Shown: positions 1 through 12,900 of the stretch, piece after piece
Layout: every line of letters starts with the position of its first letter
How positions within the stretch are numbered: the stretch's first letter is position 1
Origin: Strix aluco
Taxonomy: Eukaryota; Chordata; Aves; Strigiformes; Strigidae
NCBI RefSeq assembly: GCF_031877795.1
Contig: NC_133954.1
Location: forward strand, 7,221,256-7,285,255
Reading direction: 5' to 3'
Length of the DNA: 64,000 bases
Position numbers and translations under genes: made by a program
The notes under the pieces: model-generated
Told to the model about the DNA's origin: nothing
Seen by the model: only the letters and a program-made list of their open reading frames with translations
The model's database searches: none

Positions 1-871
1 GAGGAGGAAAGACGCTGCCCAAACAGCTGGAGGAATTTATGTCTACTGCGCAGAAAACTACCTTACAAATCGGGGTTTAACGAGGATTTTAAACAGCGCA
101 CCAAATTAGCTCTATGGTCTCTTAGTGCTAGCAAGGCAGCAATATCAAAGTGAGTTTGAACCCATAAGTCTGCCCCATTGGGCACAGAATTAAGCTAGCA
201 CTGGGTGCTTTGGGAAAATCCCATCCTGAAGTTTTCCATCAAGTCTGAATGGAGCAGACTCAAGAGAGGTTTTCCAGATAGCCAGGACGTCCCTGGGTAA
301 TTTCTTGGTTCATCTGAGGACACGCACAATTAACGCTCTAAAAACACTCACGGCCCACCATGCCTGGCTTTGTCAGTCACGTTCCCCAAGACTGGGATGA
401 GAAGAAAACACCCTTAATGTTAAAGTCAGAGCATCAGTGAGTAGGTTTGTTTTACGTTAGAAAGAGAGACAGTAATTAAACAATTCACTTATTTCACCTG
501 TGACATGCAGGGCCCAAAACTGACTCTGTCCAATGCTGAGCAGTTCCTCCAGGCTAACTGCACATCCCGGCTCTGTTTATTACCTTTTCTAGCCTGAAGG
601 ATGCCCTGTTTTGCAACCGGACAAATAAGCACCAGGGCTTCAGCCATCTGAGAGAGAAATTTGGTGCATGAAAAGCTGCAGTTTCCTGAAATGAGTATGT
701 TGGAACATTCAAAGCATGTATGACCCTCCCCTGTCAGGAGCAGGGAGAACTGCACAACTGCTCGTACAGTGCAGAGCATTTGCATTACAGAAGAAAATTC
801 CCAAGCCACTAGCAACCACCTGCACGTGTGGGCAGCAATAACTGGACCCCAGTGACAGGTGATTCACTAAC
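1..871 (-). other. MAPT intron 4 (partial)
   Basis: Intronic sequence of ordinary composition downstream of exon 4. No exon, repeat or RNA gene was recognised. The 108-codon open frame on the minus strand here resembles no tau segment and lacks splice borders. Confidence 0.7.
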
Positions 872-937
872 CTTGAGCAGCATCTCCTGCAGCGTGGTCC
901 TCCAGGTTGGGGGTGGCTCCTACGCCCGCCTCTTCAG
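872..937 (-). CDS. MAPT: MAPT exon 4
   Basis: A 66-nt exon after GGGACCAG and before GGTTAGT. It encodes AEEAGVGATPNLEDHAAGD then AAQ, close to the human constitutive exon AEEAGIGDTPSLEDEAAG, with the same length and phase. No further tau exon was found between it and the left edge. Confidence 0.93.
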
Positions 938-3900
938 CTGGTCCCAGTTCAGAGAAAGAATGGGAAAAACATGATCAAAAGAAGAATTAAGTTTAAGCGT
1001 GTGTCTGGAGAATGTATTTACCTCCCTGCTGATTCTGCCCATCAGTGCTGTTTTATGAGCAGGGCAGTATCAGAAAGGAAATCAACTCATGCTGACGATG
1101 GATCTAGGCAGATCTATTCAGCCTGTGCTGTACCAGACTGGAGGAGTGTTTAACCAACCCACACATCCTGGGTGGCAGGTTAGTACAAGCTCCTTCAGGC
1201 AGAGGTGCAGAAAACAGGCTGTTAAGGAGCAGGGAAACTTCTGGATTTATACACCCCTTTTCTACCCCCACCTCGCATTTACGTTGCCAGCAGCACTCAC
1301 ACGAATGTCTAACTCTTACCTGAGCCCTACCTTCTTGGTGTCTACTACCCAGCTTACTGTAATGAACTCTGCCGAGGCTATCTGACACCGGTAAATCCAA
1401 GTCTGGTATAAATCTGACACTTCAAGAACACTGGTACATTAGAAAAGCACAATTTTCTTCACAGCAATGACGATTTGTCTCTGTAAGAATTTTTTCAATT
1501 TATTGTATGACTACTTTCAAACTGGCTTAATCAGTTATATATGTATGTCACAGTTCTACAATCAAACTAGGACTTTCTCTGTTTCCCCCATTTTTTCCAA
1601 AGAGTTCAGGACACACTGCTGCTCCCTGGCTCCCTGGTGCAGTCAGAGCTTGAACCAGAGACTGCGCATCCTTGCTAGCAGGCCAGCTCTGCATTTCAGC
1701 CCAGGGCTCCACCAGCAGCCTGGGGACTGGATGCAGGACAGACAATTTGGCTGCCCGAGGGAGAGTGCTGTGGGCTTGTTTCAGTGTTCAGGCACTGGCA
1801 AAAGCCCATTTCCACCCACTACCTTTTCTCAGGTCCTGCCTGATGTTTCCAGGAAAAAGCCAGTGGCTACCACGCAGGGGCCACATACTCATTTTTCACA
1901 TACAGACCTGACTCTCCCAGGGGCTCCTGCCTTCTTGTACACACACAGCACTGCTGCAGCTCACTCCCTTCTTCCTCTGCCCCTGAAAGTCCTCCATCCC
2001 TCCCCAGAAAACCAGGCCCAGGTGCAGCGATTCCCCACAGAGCATCCAGACTGAATCTGCCACTTGACTTCCCCTGCATTATCCTTAAAACACGCCGGCA
2101 GCCACAGAACTGCTGCAGTGGCCTGGTTTTCACCTGCCACTTCAAAGACAACCGCATGGGCTGGGCTGAGCGAGAATGCCAGTGAGACAAGGTCCTGTGG
2201 AGACTGCCTCGCCTCGCCAGCAAAGCGGGGCTGCTGGCAGAGGGGCAGAGATGACCGGGATCTGCAGGTAAGGACTTAGCCTGGAGATGGGAGGCGAAGC
2301 CACCACAGATAGAAAGATTGTCAGATGTGGAGCTGAGAAAGAGAGAAGAAAAGGCTGCGAGTTTCCCCCAGGATGGAGAAGGTAAGAGGACAACTGTAAG
2401 CTAGGAATTATTTCTGCAGGCCGTGGAGAAGAAGGAAGCACGTATCAGGAGCAAAGCATGCCTGCGAGAGGTTTTGCAGTGTTATTTTTAAGCACTAACC
2501 AGTCCAGCTCTCTGCTCTGTCTGCATCAAGAGATGAAACTGCACCTTGGTCTCCCTCACCTGTGGTTCCTTCTGGGATCTCCCCGTGCTGTTCGACACCA
2601 CCCTGATCCTCGTGGTCTCCTTCCTCCACTAAAGGTGCTGTGGCATCTGAAAAACAACGCAGCTTTCACATAGCCGTTGAGTGGCAAAACCCTGCGGAGG
2701 CCAGGACATGCCTGAAGAACTCTTTGCTCAGAAAAGCACCCGACTCCCTCCCTTGAGCCAGTGCTTGTGGAGGGAGAGAAATGAGCATGACACAGCAGGG
2801 ACACCATGAGCTGTCTCCTCTGCCACACAAACCTCACATCTCCAGCGTAGTCCTTATGCAGCTGAAGGCTTTACCATAAACGCTGTCTGAGAACGCACAG
2901 CTGAAGGCAGCCACTGGTGCCTGATCTGCGTGCACAGCAATGCTATCTGCACGGGGACATCGCTGGTCTGGAGCAGGAAAGAACAGCTCCCATCGGATAC
3001 CTCCATAAACCATCCGAGCACTGCGGCTGCGTCGCGCTCTGGGCAGCTCTGAGACTGACAGATACCTGGCTCCATCTACCAGAGGGATGTCTGCTTGTCA
3101 TGACAGTCCCAATCTAACTGGAAAGAAGGACAATATCCCCTTCTGCACCAGCCAGGTTTTACGTACTGATTTCTTGAGCCACGTACACAGGAACAGAGCT
3201 GCTTCACAGACGAGCAGTTGGCCTACACCTCCAGTGTGACAGGGCTGGAACTGGTCAGCATCTCTGTCAACCTTTCTTTTAGATAAATTTTGCAAACTAA
3301 TGCCTTTACCTGAAGTCTCCAAGAGGCAGGTATTTGGGATTAAAGCAGCCAGAGGAACACAAAAAGTGTAGTTAATTAAAATGGTGAACAAGTCTCTAGA
3401 CCACTTCAGAATTAGATTCTTTCTAAAACACGGCATTCAGAGAACACTCTGGAGCAGCACTGACATGCCCTGAGTCCTACCAATACGACCTTTGTATCAG
3501 CACAGAGTTTTGTTTTATGTATAGACTCTGCCCATCTCATCATTCCAGCACGACTCATGCTGTACTAATGAACATGTAAATACGCAGGGGGCAAAACCAG
3601 AGCTATGGGGTACAGCTGACTCTGAAAGGGAACACAGCGACCAGGACGTGCTGTCAGTATCTTGGGGGAGCACAACGATGCAAACCTCTGGCCCTGGGAG
3701 CACCCAACATGGGATTGCTCCGGGCCGCGCTGAGCTAACAGGACCTTGCAGTCACTGCGTAAAAAGTCTTCAGGAAACAAACCACAAGCAACTTCCTGAA
3801 CTATAATAAACACTTCACCTTTTCTTGCCTTCCAACCCACTCTCCATCTTTAAAGCTCATTATCTCTTTCTGCAGAGTGGCATACATCGCTTGCGATGAG

Positions 3901-6900
3901 ACTAGTGAAGAGCGTTTGTCCAAAAGTGCAGACACTCCTCCTGAGCAACCCCACCAGAACACGGCACAGCGAGTCTTTCGGCAAGGTTTACCACGACCCC
4001 ATCCATCATGGTTTCAAAGCAGTAAGTCAAAGAGCTCCCACCTTCCGTAGTTGGGGTGCTCTTAGCGTCAGATGTTTCAGAAACAGGCTCATCCGATCCA
4101 TCATCGACTGGTATCTGAAGGGGATAGCCTGGAAAACATTCAAATACTTAGAACAAGTCCTTGGCTATGAATTATGGCCTCTGAGTCATGAACTCTGATT
4201 GCCCAGATCCACAGCAGCAAGAAACTCTAATGGGAGAGTATAAAACACCTGAACTAATAAGCAAGCAAAGCGTGAAAATGCCAACCAAAAGCACCAGTGT
4301 CATCACCAAAAGGAACAAGCAGAAACCCATCGGCAAAAGAAAAGCCCAGTGAACCGGACAGCTAGAAACAGCAAAGCATGGCACAAGCAGGAAAGGAGAT
4401 CTTAGCAACGTAAGCAGAAAAGATGTACAACTTGTGAGTCACTGTTGTCCTCTCTGCCATTTCTGGAGCCATTAGCCTCCCTCCCAGAGCAGGCTGCTGA
4501 AAGCTTCCATGATGTGTTAATTCTAATCATTGCAAACCAGCAAGTCTCTGTACAGGGCTTGGGGTAGCACATTGGGCTTCTGTGCGAAGACTTGGTTGCA
4601 AAAGTCACCTTTTGGAAGAGCAGGGCAAGAGGCTCGAGTCTCCTCTCTGCAAGGAGTCTGGGCAAATAAAATAACGAGAACTGAAGAAAACGACTTGGAA
4701 AAGAAGATTCAAACTAATATAAGCAAAATCCCTGGGAACCTGTGATGTGCAAAGCTGAGGCTACACGCTGAGAGGAGCTATCAGACTGAAATGCATTACA
4801 GAACCTGGCATGAATGGATGCTATGGATTCTCTCCAGAACAGAGACAACCCACTTATCTGGTGTAAGCTGTGTCCAAAGCACCTCAAGAAAAGAAAATTA
4901 AGATGATGTTTATATGGAGCGTAGCCGGGAGCGAGTCCCACCAGGTTTGCTGGCGTTACGTGGGTTTCCAAGCTCAACTGCGGAGCATGGTGGAATGAGA
5001 AAGGAAAGGCTTCTTGAGAAATGCAGGTCTGAAATACGGGGCAAAAGACTCTTGCATGGCCCCCGCTCCCAGAGCTCTCAGTTCAGTTTCCCCCATCTCC
5101 CTGTGCGGGTGAGAAAAGCAGGCAGCAAGCAGCACCCTCGAGCCGTGTCTTCAAATAAAAGCAGTGCTGTATTTTTATAGCAAACTAAGGAGTGAACACA
5201 GAAACACACATTTGCAAAGCTTCAGCTATAAGATCGTCGCTAGTCTGGATACTAGGGGTTGTTCTGCTCTTGCTGGGCAATGATATCAAACAGCAGCATT
5301 TTCCTACGACTATGAACATCAGAGCATCTTGTGGGTACCCACTGCCCACTGGCTGCAGCCAGCCGATCCACGGTAACCTTCTGACACACATACCACCTCC
5401 TCCTGGCCGTCCCCAAGGACGCTGGCCCTGCTCTCCCCACTTAGGTCATTCTCTCAGCAGTGGGCCAGGCAGGTCCTTTCCACCATCTCCTCCTGGAGGT
5501 GCTCACCTGATGGGATGTGCTTCTCCTGGCCAGCTGCGTGATCCTCCATCATGGTGACGTCCTGACGCTGCTCCGCCATCTCTCAGCAAAGTTACCTGAA
5601 GAGGAGAGGAAAAAAAAAAAACACCCATCAGGCAAAACCTGACACAACAGGCCTTCATCTGGAGCCCAGCTGGTGCGCTCCCATCTACTGCTCCACGAGA
5701 CAATTTTGGTTGGTCAGCCAATTTCCAGGAGCATTAAACATCCTCTTGCAAGCAATCAGCCCACACCAGCCAACCGTCTTTTCAGCCACTGTAAGAAGAT
5801 ACCTACTTTGTTCCCTTTTGACGAGCCCTGAAATCACACCACTGTGCTCAGGGAAGGTCACAGCTCAAGATACACGTTACCTATTGGATTTCATACCATG
5901 CTGAAATACTCCCTGGAGCATCTAATGCTAGTGCCTCCGAATCCACCGGGAGCATGTTTTGTCTGCAGTCATCAAATGGAGGAGGACAGCGGGAAGTGCT
6001 AACATGCCAAACTGGGATCTAAAAGGGCTGTCCCAGCCAGACACCACTCTTTGGCAGAGCTGCTCCAAGCTCTCAGCATAGGAGGTCACAGCAATTTACA
6101 CTCAAAGGACAGAAAAAATTCACCTATGGGCACAAGCCAAAAGGAAAACACAGATTTTGCATAAAAGACATATAAAGGAGTAAATGTTCCTTGTGAACAA
6201 AGGGAAGGTCTAATTATTCCTGCACAAGCAAAAGCGTGTGCCAGTCACTGCATCCATCACAACAGGATATAGGCAAGTTCTGCCCAGTTGCAACATCAAA
6301 ATTCCACAGGTATTTAAGGTGTCCCAAGCAAAATGACCATTCTGGTGCACGCAGGACACTGCTCAGCAACTGTTTTGTCACAGGTGACCACCAGGAGCAG
6401 CACGCTTAGTGCAGACATACTTCTGCTGCATGCTCCAAACTCTGCATCTGCCACTTCAAGAGTCCCTCAACAGAAGTGTCTGCTGGCAAGGCATGATGCT
6501 GCTGCAGGAAGGGATGCCTTCTACCCCTGTGGATACACCCAGCAGGGAAACACGGCTCTAACAATACACCGACTATCTTAAAAGCAAACCAAAAGTGCCA
6601 ATCAGGGGTAAACCAGGACTCTCCAGAGATGGATTTGGACCAGGCACTCTTAGAGAAGAGGGTCTCGCTTGGCTGTGGGTCTGAGAGGGCAGCACAAGGG
6701 CTACTCAACCCTGAATCCTTCTTGCAGTGCTCAGGAAGCCAACACCACGGTGTCGAGTGAATAGGTCTGGATGCCTTAGTGGAAGTAGAAAGGTGCTAAA
6801 ATTCAGAGTTATTTTTCTAATGTGCATCTATCTGCAAAAGGAAATGAAGTTGCCAACAAACATTATCTGCTTCTGTGAAGCAGGGACCGCGTTTCTCCTT

Positions 6901-9900
6901 ATTGTCCATGCTGGTTGGACAGACATTGCTTTTAGTTGACTTCCTAATAGCTGATATAATTACAGCCATTGGCAGTGATTAATAACCAGCTATTAGTGTA
7001 ATCGCACATTTTCCATGGCCGTCAGGAGCGAATGAATCCAGCAACGAAGCTCAGGTTACCAGCAGCAAGGAGGCAAACTCATGTGGATTTGTTTGCTGGC
7101 AATAAATTAACTGGATATATGGAACTACGCAAGAGAAACTCCAATGCTAGTAACCAGATCTCTCACCCAGCTTTTTTTAAGCCTTAGCAAGATGACTATG
7201 CAATTTAATTTCTGCCTTAGACAGCTACAAAGCCATTTGAGAGAACTCTACCAAGTAAGTTCGAGAACTTGCCCTGAAAGGAAATCACTCACAAAACTGG
7301 AGGTATAAAATAGGAAATAATTAAGTACCTAATTTTTGCTCCTAAAATGGTGGGCCCTAATTATTTGGACATATGGCTGCCCTCCTCCCAGAGCTCAAAG
7401 GATCATATTGATTATATCCTGGTCTCATCTGGCCGCTGCTTGATATTATTTACAGGTCTACGTAGTACTGAAATACTAAAATATAATGTTAACCTCATGT
7501 ACAGGGCACAAAAGCACCTTGGGCATAAACGTGACTGTAAAATGACACACTTGTGCACGCGCGTTTGTGTGTGTGTATGCACGGAGGGTGACCTCTCTGC
7601 CCCAGACGCACACCCAGGGCTGGGTACAGCAGTTTTCCCCACGTGCTGCCCCTGTCTGTTGGTAAGAAAACATGGATGGGAGAAGTAGATCCTACTCCAC
7701 TCACAACTGGTCGTCCCTAACAGCCCTCCCAGCCCAGCTCAGTTCACTAAACATCTACAGATATTAACATCTTTGCTTCCCAACTGCAGACCCAGAGGCA
7801 AACCACTCACAAATCTGGTGGCTGGATTTGAGTGAGGCTGTTTCCTTATTGTGCCTCCTTTTCTCTCTTCCTCCCACCTGTTTTTTGGAGAAGAGCAATT
7901 AGTGTCTCCTCCAATCTCCCTGAAAAGATACATTTAGTCCTTTCTTGCCTCTGGACAGGAATTTCCTGGGACACCATCCGGAGAGGACTCCCAGCCTGAC
8001 AACTAGTGAGCTCGTGTACCACACCAGAGGCTCATCTCTGGCTCCACGAGCAGCACCCAACACAGCCAAAGGTGTTCCACTTTTCCTCTGAATAGAGCAT
8101 TTTGCATCTGTGCAACCCTGGCACAGCAGCAGTGAGCCGTGATTCAGCAAAGGCCAGTGGATCTGCTGGCGGGCACACGGGGCCGCCTGGTCGCAGGGCT
8201 GACTGTCACCCCGTTTCCCGCTGACCTGCCAGGGCTTTTCAGCACAAAGAAATGGCCGGGTGTTTTTCAGAGAAGCTGACGATCTTGCTATCTGCCCGAG
8301 CTTTGCAAGAAGGCTTTTAACACTGTGCTGCTCAGAGCCAGGCAGAGGCAGCTCCCGTTCCCACTGAGCTCCATGCATGGCAGGATGAGGCCATCTCAGA
8401 GGTAAAGGACTGGAGGTGGACTCGGGAGGTTGTAGCCATTCATTTTTCAGAGATAAGAGAGAAAGAGCTGCCTTTTCTGTTGCAAGGAAAAAAGCACGCC
8501 CAAAAGCCACAAAGATCCATCAAAAAACCCCTCAATGGGACCCTGAGAGCACCTGAAACCTGGCTGCAGCTTACAAAACACCCTGGACACTCAGTCATTT
8601 GGACACGGCGATTCTGGGGGCTGATGCCCGGTTTGCTATGGAGAACAGAAACATCTCCCAGCAGATGAAGCACAACGTCCTCCCGCCATGTCTGCAGCAC
8701 AGCAGGCAGGGAGCGGAGTCACTCTGCACCTGAGCCACTGCGTGCAGCAGTCAGTGGTGGAGAGGAACAAAAACTCCTCAAACTGGCACGAGCCAAGGGG
8801 CAGGGAGAGGGATCCAGCTCCCACACGGTTCCCACAGCATCTTGCTTTTAGCAGAAGGAATGCCCACTCAACAGATGCCTCTCTCACAACGCTGCCCCTC
8901 CCGTGTGGCTCGGGAAGCATTTCCTACAGCTTGCCCTCCGAGGCCTGCCAGGGCTGAGATTTAAACCCATTACAATAGGGCTGATGAAATTCCATCGGCA
9001 CCAGATAAGCAAATAAATAACATTAAGCGCACAAAGCGATTCAATGGGTAAGTACAAGTGAGCCGCCACCACCATTATCTCTAAGCTGCAAAGCTCTCCC
9101 AGCAGAATTTGAAATACACAGGCCATATAATCATACAGTCCTATTCACCAGGAACATCGTCTATAAAGATATTTTATGCCTCTCCGATGGATGCTGAACT
9201 TCATTCTCTCCCTCTTTCTTTTTCATCCATTGTAGATGTCAGCTAAAAGCATTGCTCACTCAAAACCGTACTGATGATGCACACAGTTTTGGGACAGATC
9301 TGTCCTGTTGAAACCGAGAAGCAAAACTGAATTGCCTACATGCAAACTCCTTCTTATTCTAGAGGGAAAGTCTCAGCTTTGCTCTGGGTTTTCACTCAGG
9401 TAATAAATTCATATGACTCAAGGGAATTTAAACCTTATTAAAACGGCGTATTTTAGATTAGACTTCTTAAACAAAAATGGTCCGAAAATTGTGCATTTGA
9501 GAAACTACTTTGAATTTTGAAAACAGTCTCTTAATGATAATCCTATTTGCTTTTCTTTTGCAGCAGGGGGAGGGGAAATCCCTCTTAGGGAAAAACATAA
9601 CATTAAGGGGAAAAAATATTCTAAAAACTGTAAAACCAGCCCCACCTTGACGCAATAGTTCAGTAATGAATAATTACAGCAAGGATAGCTGTGCAGAGAT
9701 AAACTTTGGCAGCACCCTCTGCATGACAGATAAAGCACAAACCCTCCGAAGAATCTTATCCCTTTCCAGCAGAACTGTTCTTGTTAACCAGGGACACTAT
9801 CTAAAAAGCAACAGCCTATCCCACAATTAACAGCTCCTCCAAACCTTGCATTTTTCAAACCCGCAGCCCGCCTTTTGAGAGAAAAGGCGTATTGAGCAGA

Positions 9901-12900
9901 CATTTTGAGCTGTGCAACAAGGCACACGAGGAGGGAAGTAGGGGGGCAAAGTTTTTGTTGCCAGGAGCAGGAGAAACGGGCTGATTTCTGGCAGCGTAGG
10001 CTCAGCCCACCAGTACCTCTGGTGTTTGCTCCGTACGTGCAACCTCATTAGGGCCCTGAGCATAAATCCAGTTTGTCTGAGAGGTGATTTTAACCGGTGA
10101 GAGTCCGGCCATCTCCTGCCACCAAATGCAATTGCTTTGCCATTCACACCAGCGCTGAGATGAGATGCAGGCTGGCACGCAGCGTGTTTCACTCCCAAGC
10201 TTGGAGCTGCTTTCCCAGTGATAAAGGGTTACAAACAGAGGCCGCCAAGCCTCTGACTGGTTTGAGAGTTGAATATTGCCATCCCCACCCTCAGACCGGT
10301 GTAACCTGGAGAGGAGCAGGTATTCCAATGTGCTGTAAGCAGGGGGGGCTGGAGGTGTGTGTGGATCCATGGGCGGAGCAGAGGGAGCGCAGGGCTGGCT
10401 CCAGATGCACCCTGCCACGACCCTGTCAGCTAAGCTCAACATTGAGCAACCAGGAACAACTCTCAAGCATTTCAATAGCATTTCACAGCTGAACCGGGCC
10501 TCAGAACAGTCCCTGCAGGCCTGTGTGGTATAAAATGTTAGGGGCTAAAAGCCAAAATAGCAATTTACACCCCAAAGAGCCCAAAGCACGCAAGACCACG
10601 TATCCAGTGAGGAAAAGCCTTAAGTGAAAGGATGCAAACCTTTAATAGCCATTGACAGCACTGAAGTTTAGGTCAGGAAGTGAAAGCTATTAGCTCAAGG
10701 TCCACAACACATTTAAAGAAGAAAAAAATAATTTTCGTTTCGCAAGGATACTGAAAACAACATCACTGCTCTCACAGGAGGTCGCAGAGACCTGATAGTA
10801 AAGCCTAGCAGCTTTATGTGATGGTTCCCACACTGCCTGCAAAACCACACACTGCCTTTTGCCCAACACCACCAAGGTCTCTGTGCCAGCCCACGGCCAG
10901 CCTGACCTTGCTTCATTTGCAAGATGCAATGATCGTGAGTCAAGACACCAGAGCCACATCCCTGAGACCATCCTGCATTCATGCCCAGGAGAACTGAGAG
11001 GAATGAAAGCACTGCTCTGCTTCCACTGCCTATTCTGCAAATTTAATTTCTAAATAGCTTGTTAGGCTTGAAGGCATCAATAAAATGGCTTGGTCTGGTC
11101 TGTCGGCAGAGGCAAAAGCTACTAGAGCACAGCTGGGGTGGCACTGTTTCGAGTAAAACCAACTGCTCGATTCATGGCAACCTCCCACCCCAGCACAACC
11201 CACACACGTGAAAACTGGTCCAAACGAAACAACTGCTGCACCCTTCCTCCAAGAGGAACCGTAACAACAGCTACAAATACTATTTCATAAAGAGGGAAGG
11301 AGAACGGGGAAGGCCTATGCACACAAGAAATAAAATTAAATCAATAAATGAACAAAATACATGAGAAGTTCCCAGCTAGAACACATTTAAGCCCTGTTTA
11401 TAGGGCATAACCAGCCCCCGGTGTTGGAAAGAAATGTCTCCTGTAAAGCAGCATGTTTCTCCTGCCTGGTGAGCCCTCTGCGCTGCAGACCACGAGGCTC
11501 CACACAGCCCCATTCTGGCAGTGCCAGCGAACAGGCACCCCGGACGTCTTTCTGGAGCGCAGTCAGGACACATCACCACCCACACAAAGACACAGCAGAG
11601 CCCTCATTCTGCTGCCGCTCAGGCTAACCACCAGCAAACCACGCACAAAGCCTCCAGCATTCTCCGCCTGGGAAGATTTAGATCCCAAATTAAGTCGGGC
11701 AGCCCAAAGTCTTAATCCCTTGGCAAAAGGTTTCTCCGCAATGAAAGGTAAATAAAACCAGGGCTGAAAACAACGTACCCTATTGAGAGCGGCCCAGCGG
11801 CGGAGGGGGAAGAAAGCAGATGCCGGGGACCACACAGCTGTGCTTCGGTGGCACTCAGCCTTGCGTAATCTGTGCCAGACAACATCGTTAGCACTATCAC
11901 AAAGGAGCACGAAAACGCATCCCCGCAACCCTTCTGGTGCCAGGAGATGAGTGCTCCCACGATGCCCGTCCAAGGAAAGTGGGTCAGCAGCTGCACCCCA
12001 CTCACCCGTGGGCCCAGCAACACGCAGGGCTACAACCGCAGCCAACGGGACACAACCCGACAGTCACCGTTTCTGAACGGCTGCGGGATTATCCCCAATC
12101 ACAGAGGAAGAGGTAGAGTCTCGATCTGCAGCGATTCAAACTGCGCAGCTCCAGGGATCACGAGCCTGGGAACTAATGGCTCGATTTACATACGCACAAA
12201 TCCCAAAATAAACTAGGTGTTGGCAGATCTGTTTGCGGCTGGGTGTGGGGGGTTACTAGCCACACGTTGTAAGAAAATAGAAGAAAGAGAAATTTCAGCA
12301 GAAGGCGAGTGCAATGCTTTGAGAGATACTGGCTGGATTTGCACACTCTGGTGCTCATCACTGGGTCTAACCGAGCAGCTCCATCTTTCACACTAGCCAC
12401 AAAATGTCCAAGCAATCACCCAGCTCATTTCCAGACACAAGCAGAGTAAAGCCTCTTGGCTATTGTGTCTTGTGCTCAGCTGCAGCAGGGTCTTCCTTCT
12501 CTGTTATCTAATTGGTAAGGGCAGTAGCACCCACTCTTGTTACTTGAAAATGAAAATTCAACAAACATGAGCTATCTAAGTGTTACCTCTGAAAGGTGAT
12601 CAAACACAAACAGGGTTTTAAAAAAAGCATCACTCCATCTGAATTACTTAATTAAAATGGAGCAACAGCCCCATGAAATAACATCAGCCTGAAAGGTTGT
12701 TCATAATTCATAAGCAACTTCCTTTTCATCTCCTTTGTGTACTTCTCCAAGTACTGTTTTTCCAAGAAGCTAACAGGGAGGAATATGGACGGTGATCTCA
12801 TTAATTGCAGGCACTGCCTAATATGTGGTGAGCTGAGAAAGTACATGGAGTTTCAAGTTATCTAGTCAAGAGGCTAGAAAAACTTCCTTCAGGGTCAAAG

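Larger units (their letters stand above)
938..5506 (-). other. MAPT introns 1-3
   Basis: Three introns of about 1.4 kb (4,129-5,506), 1.4 kb (2,647-4,041) and 1.6 kb (938-2,559) separate the four coding exons. All use GT-AG borders. No transposable element or other gene was seen in them. Confidence 0.75.
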
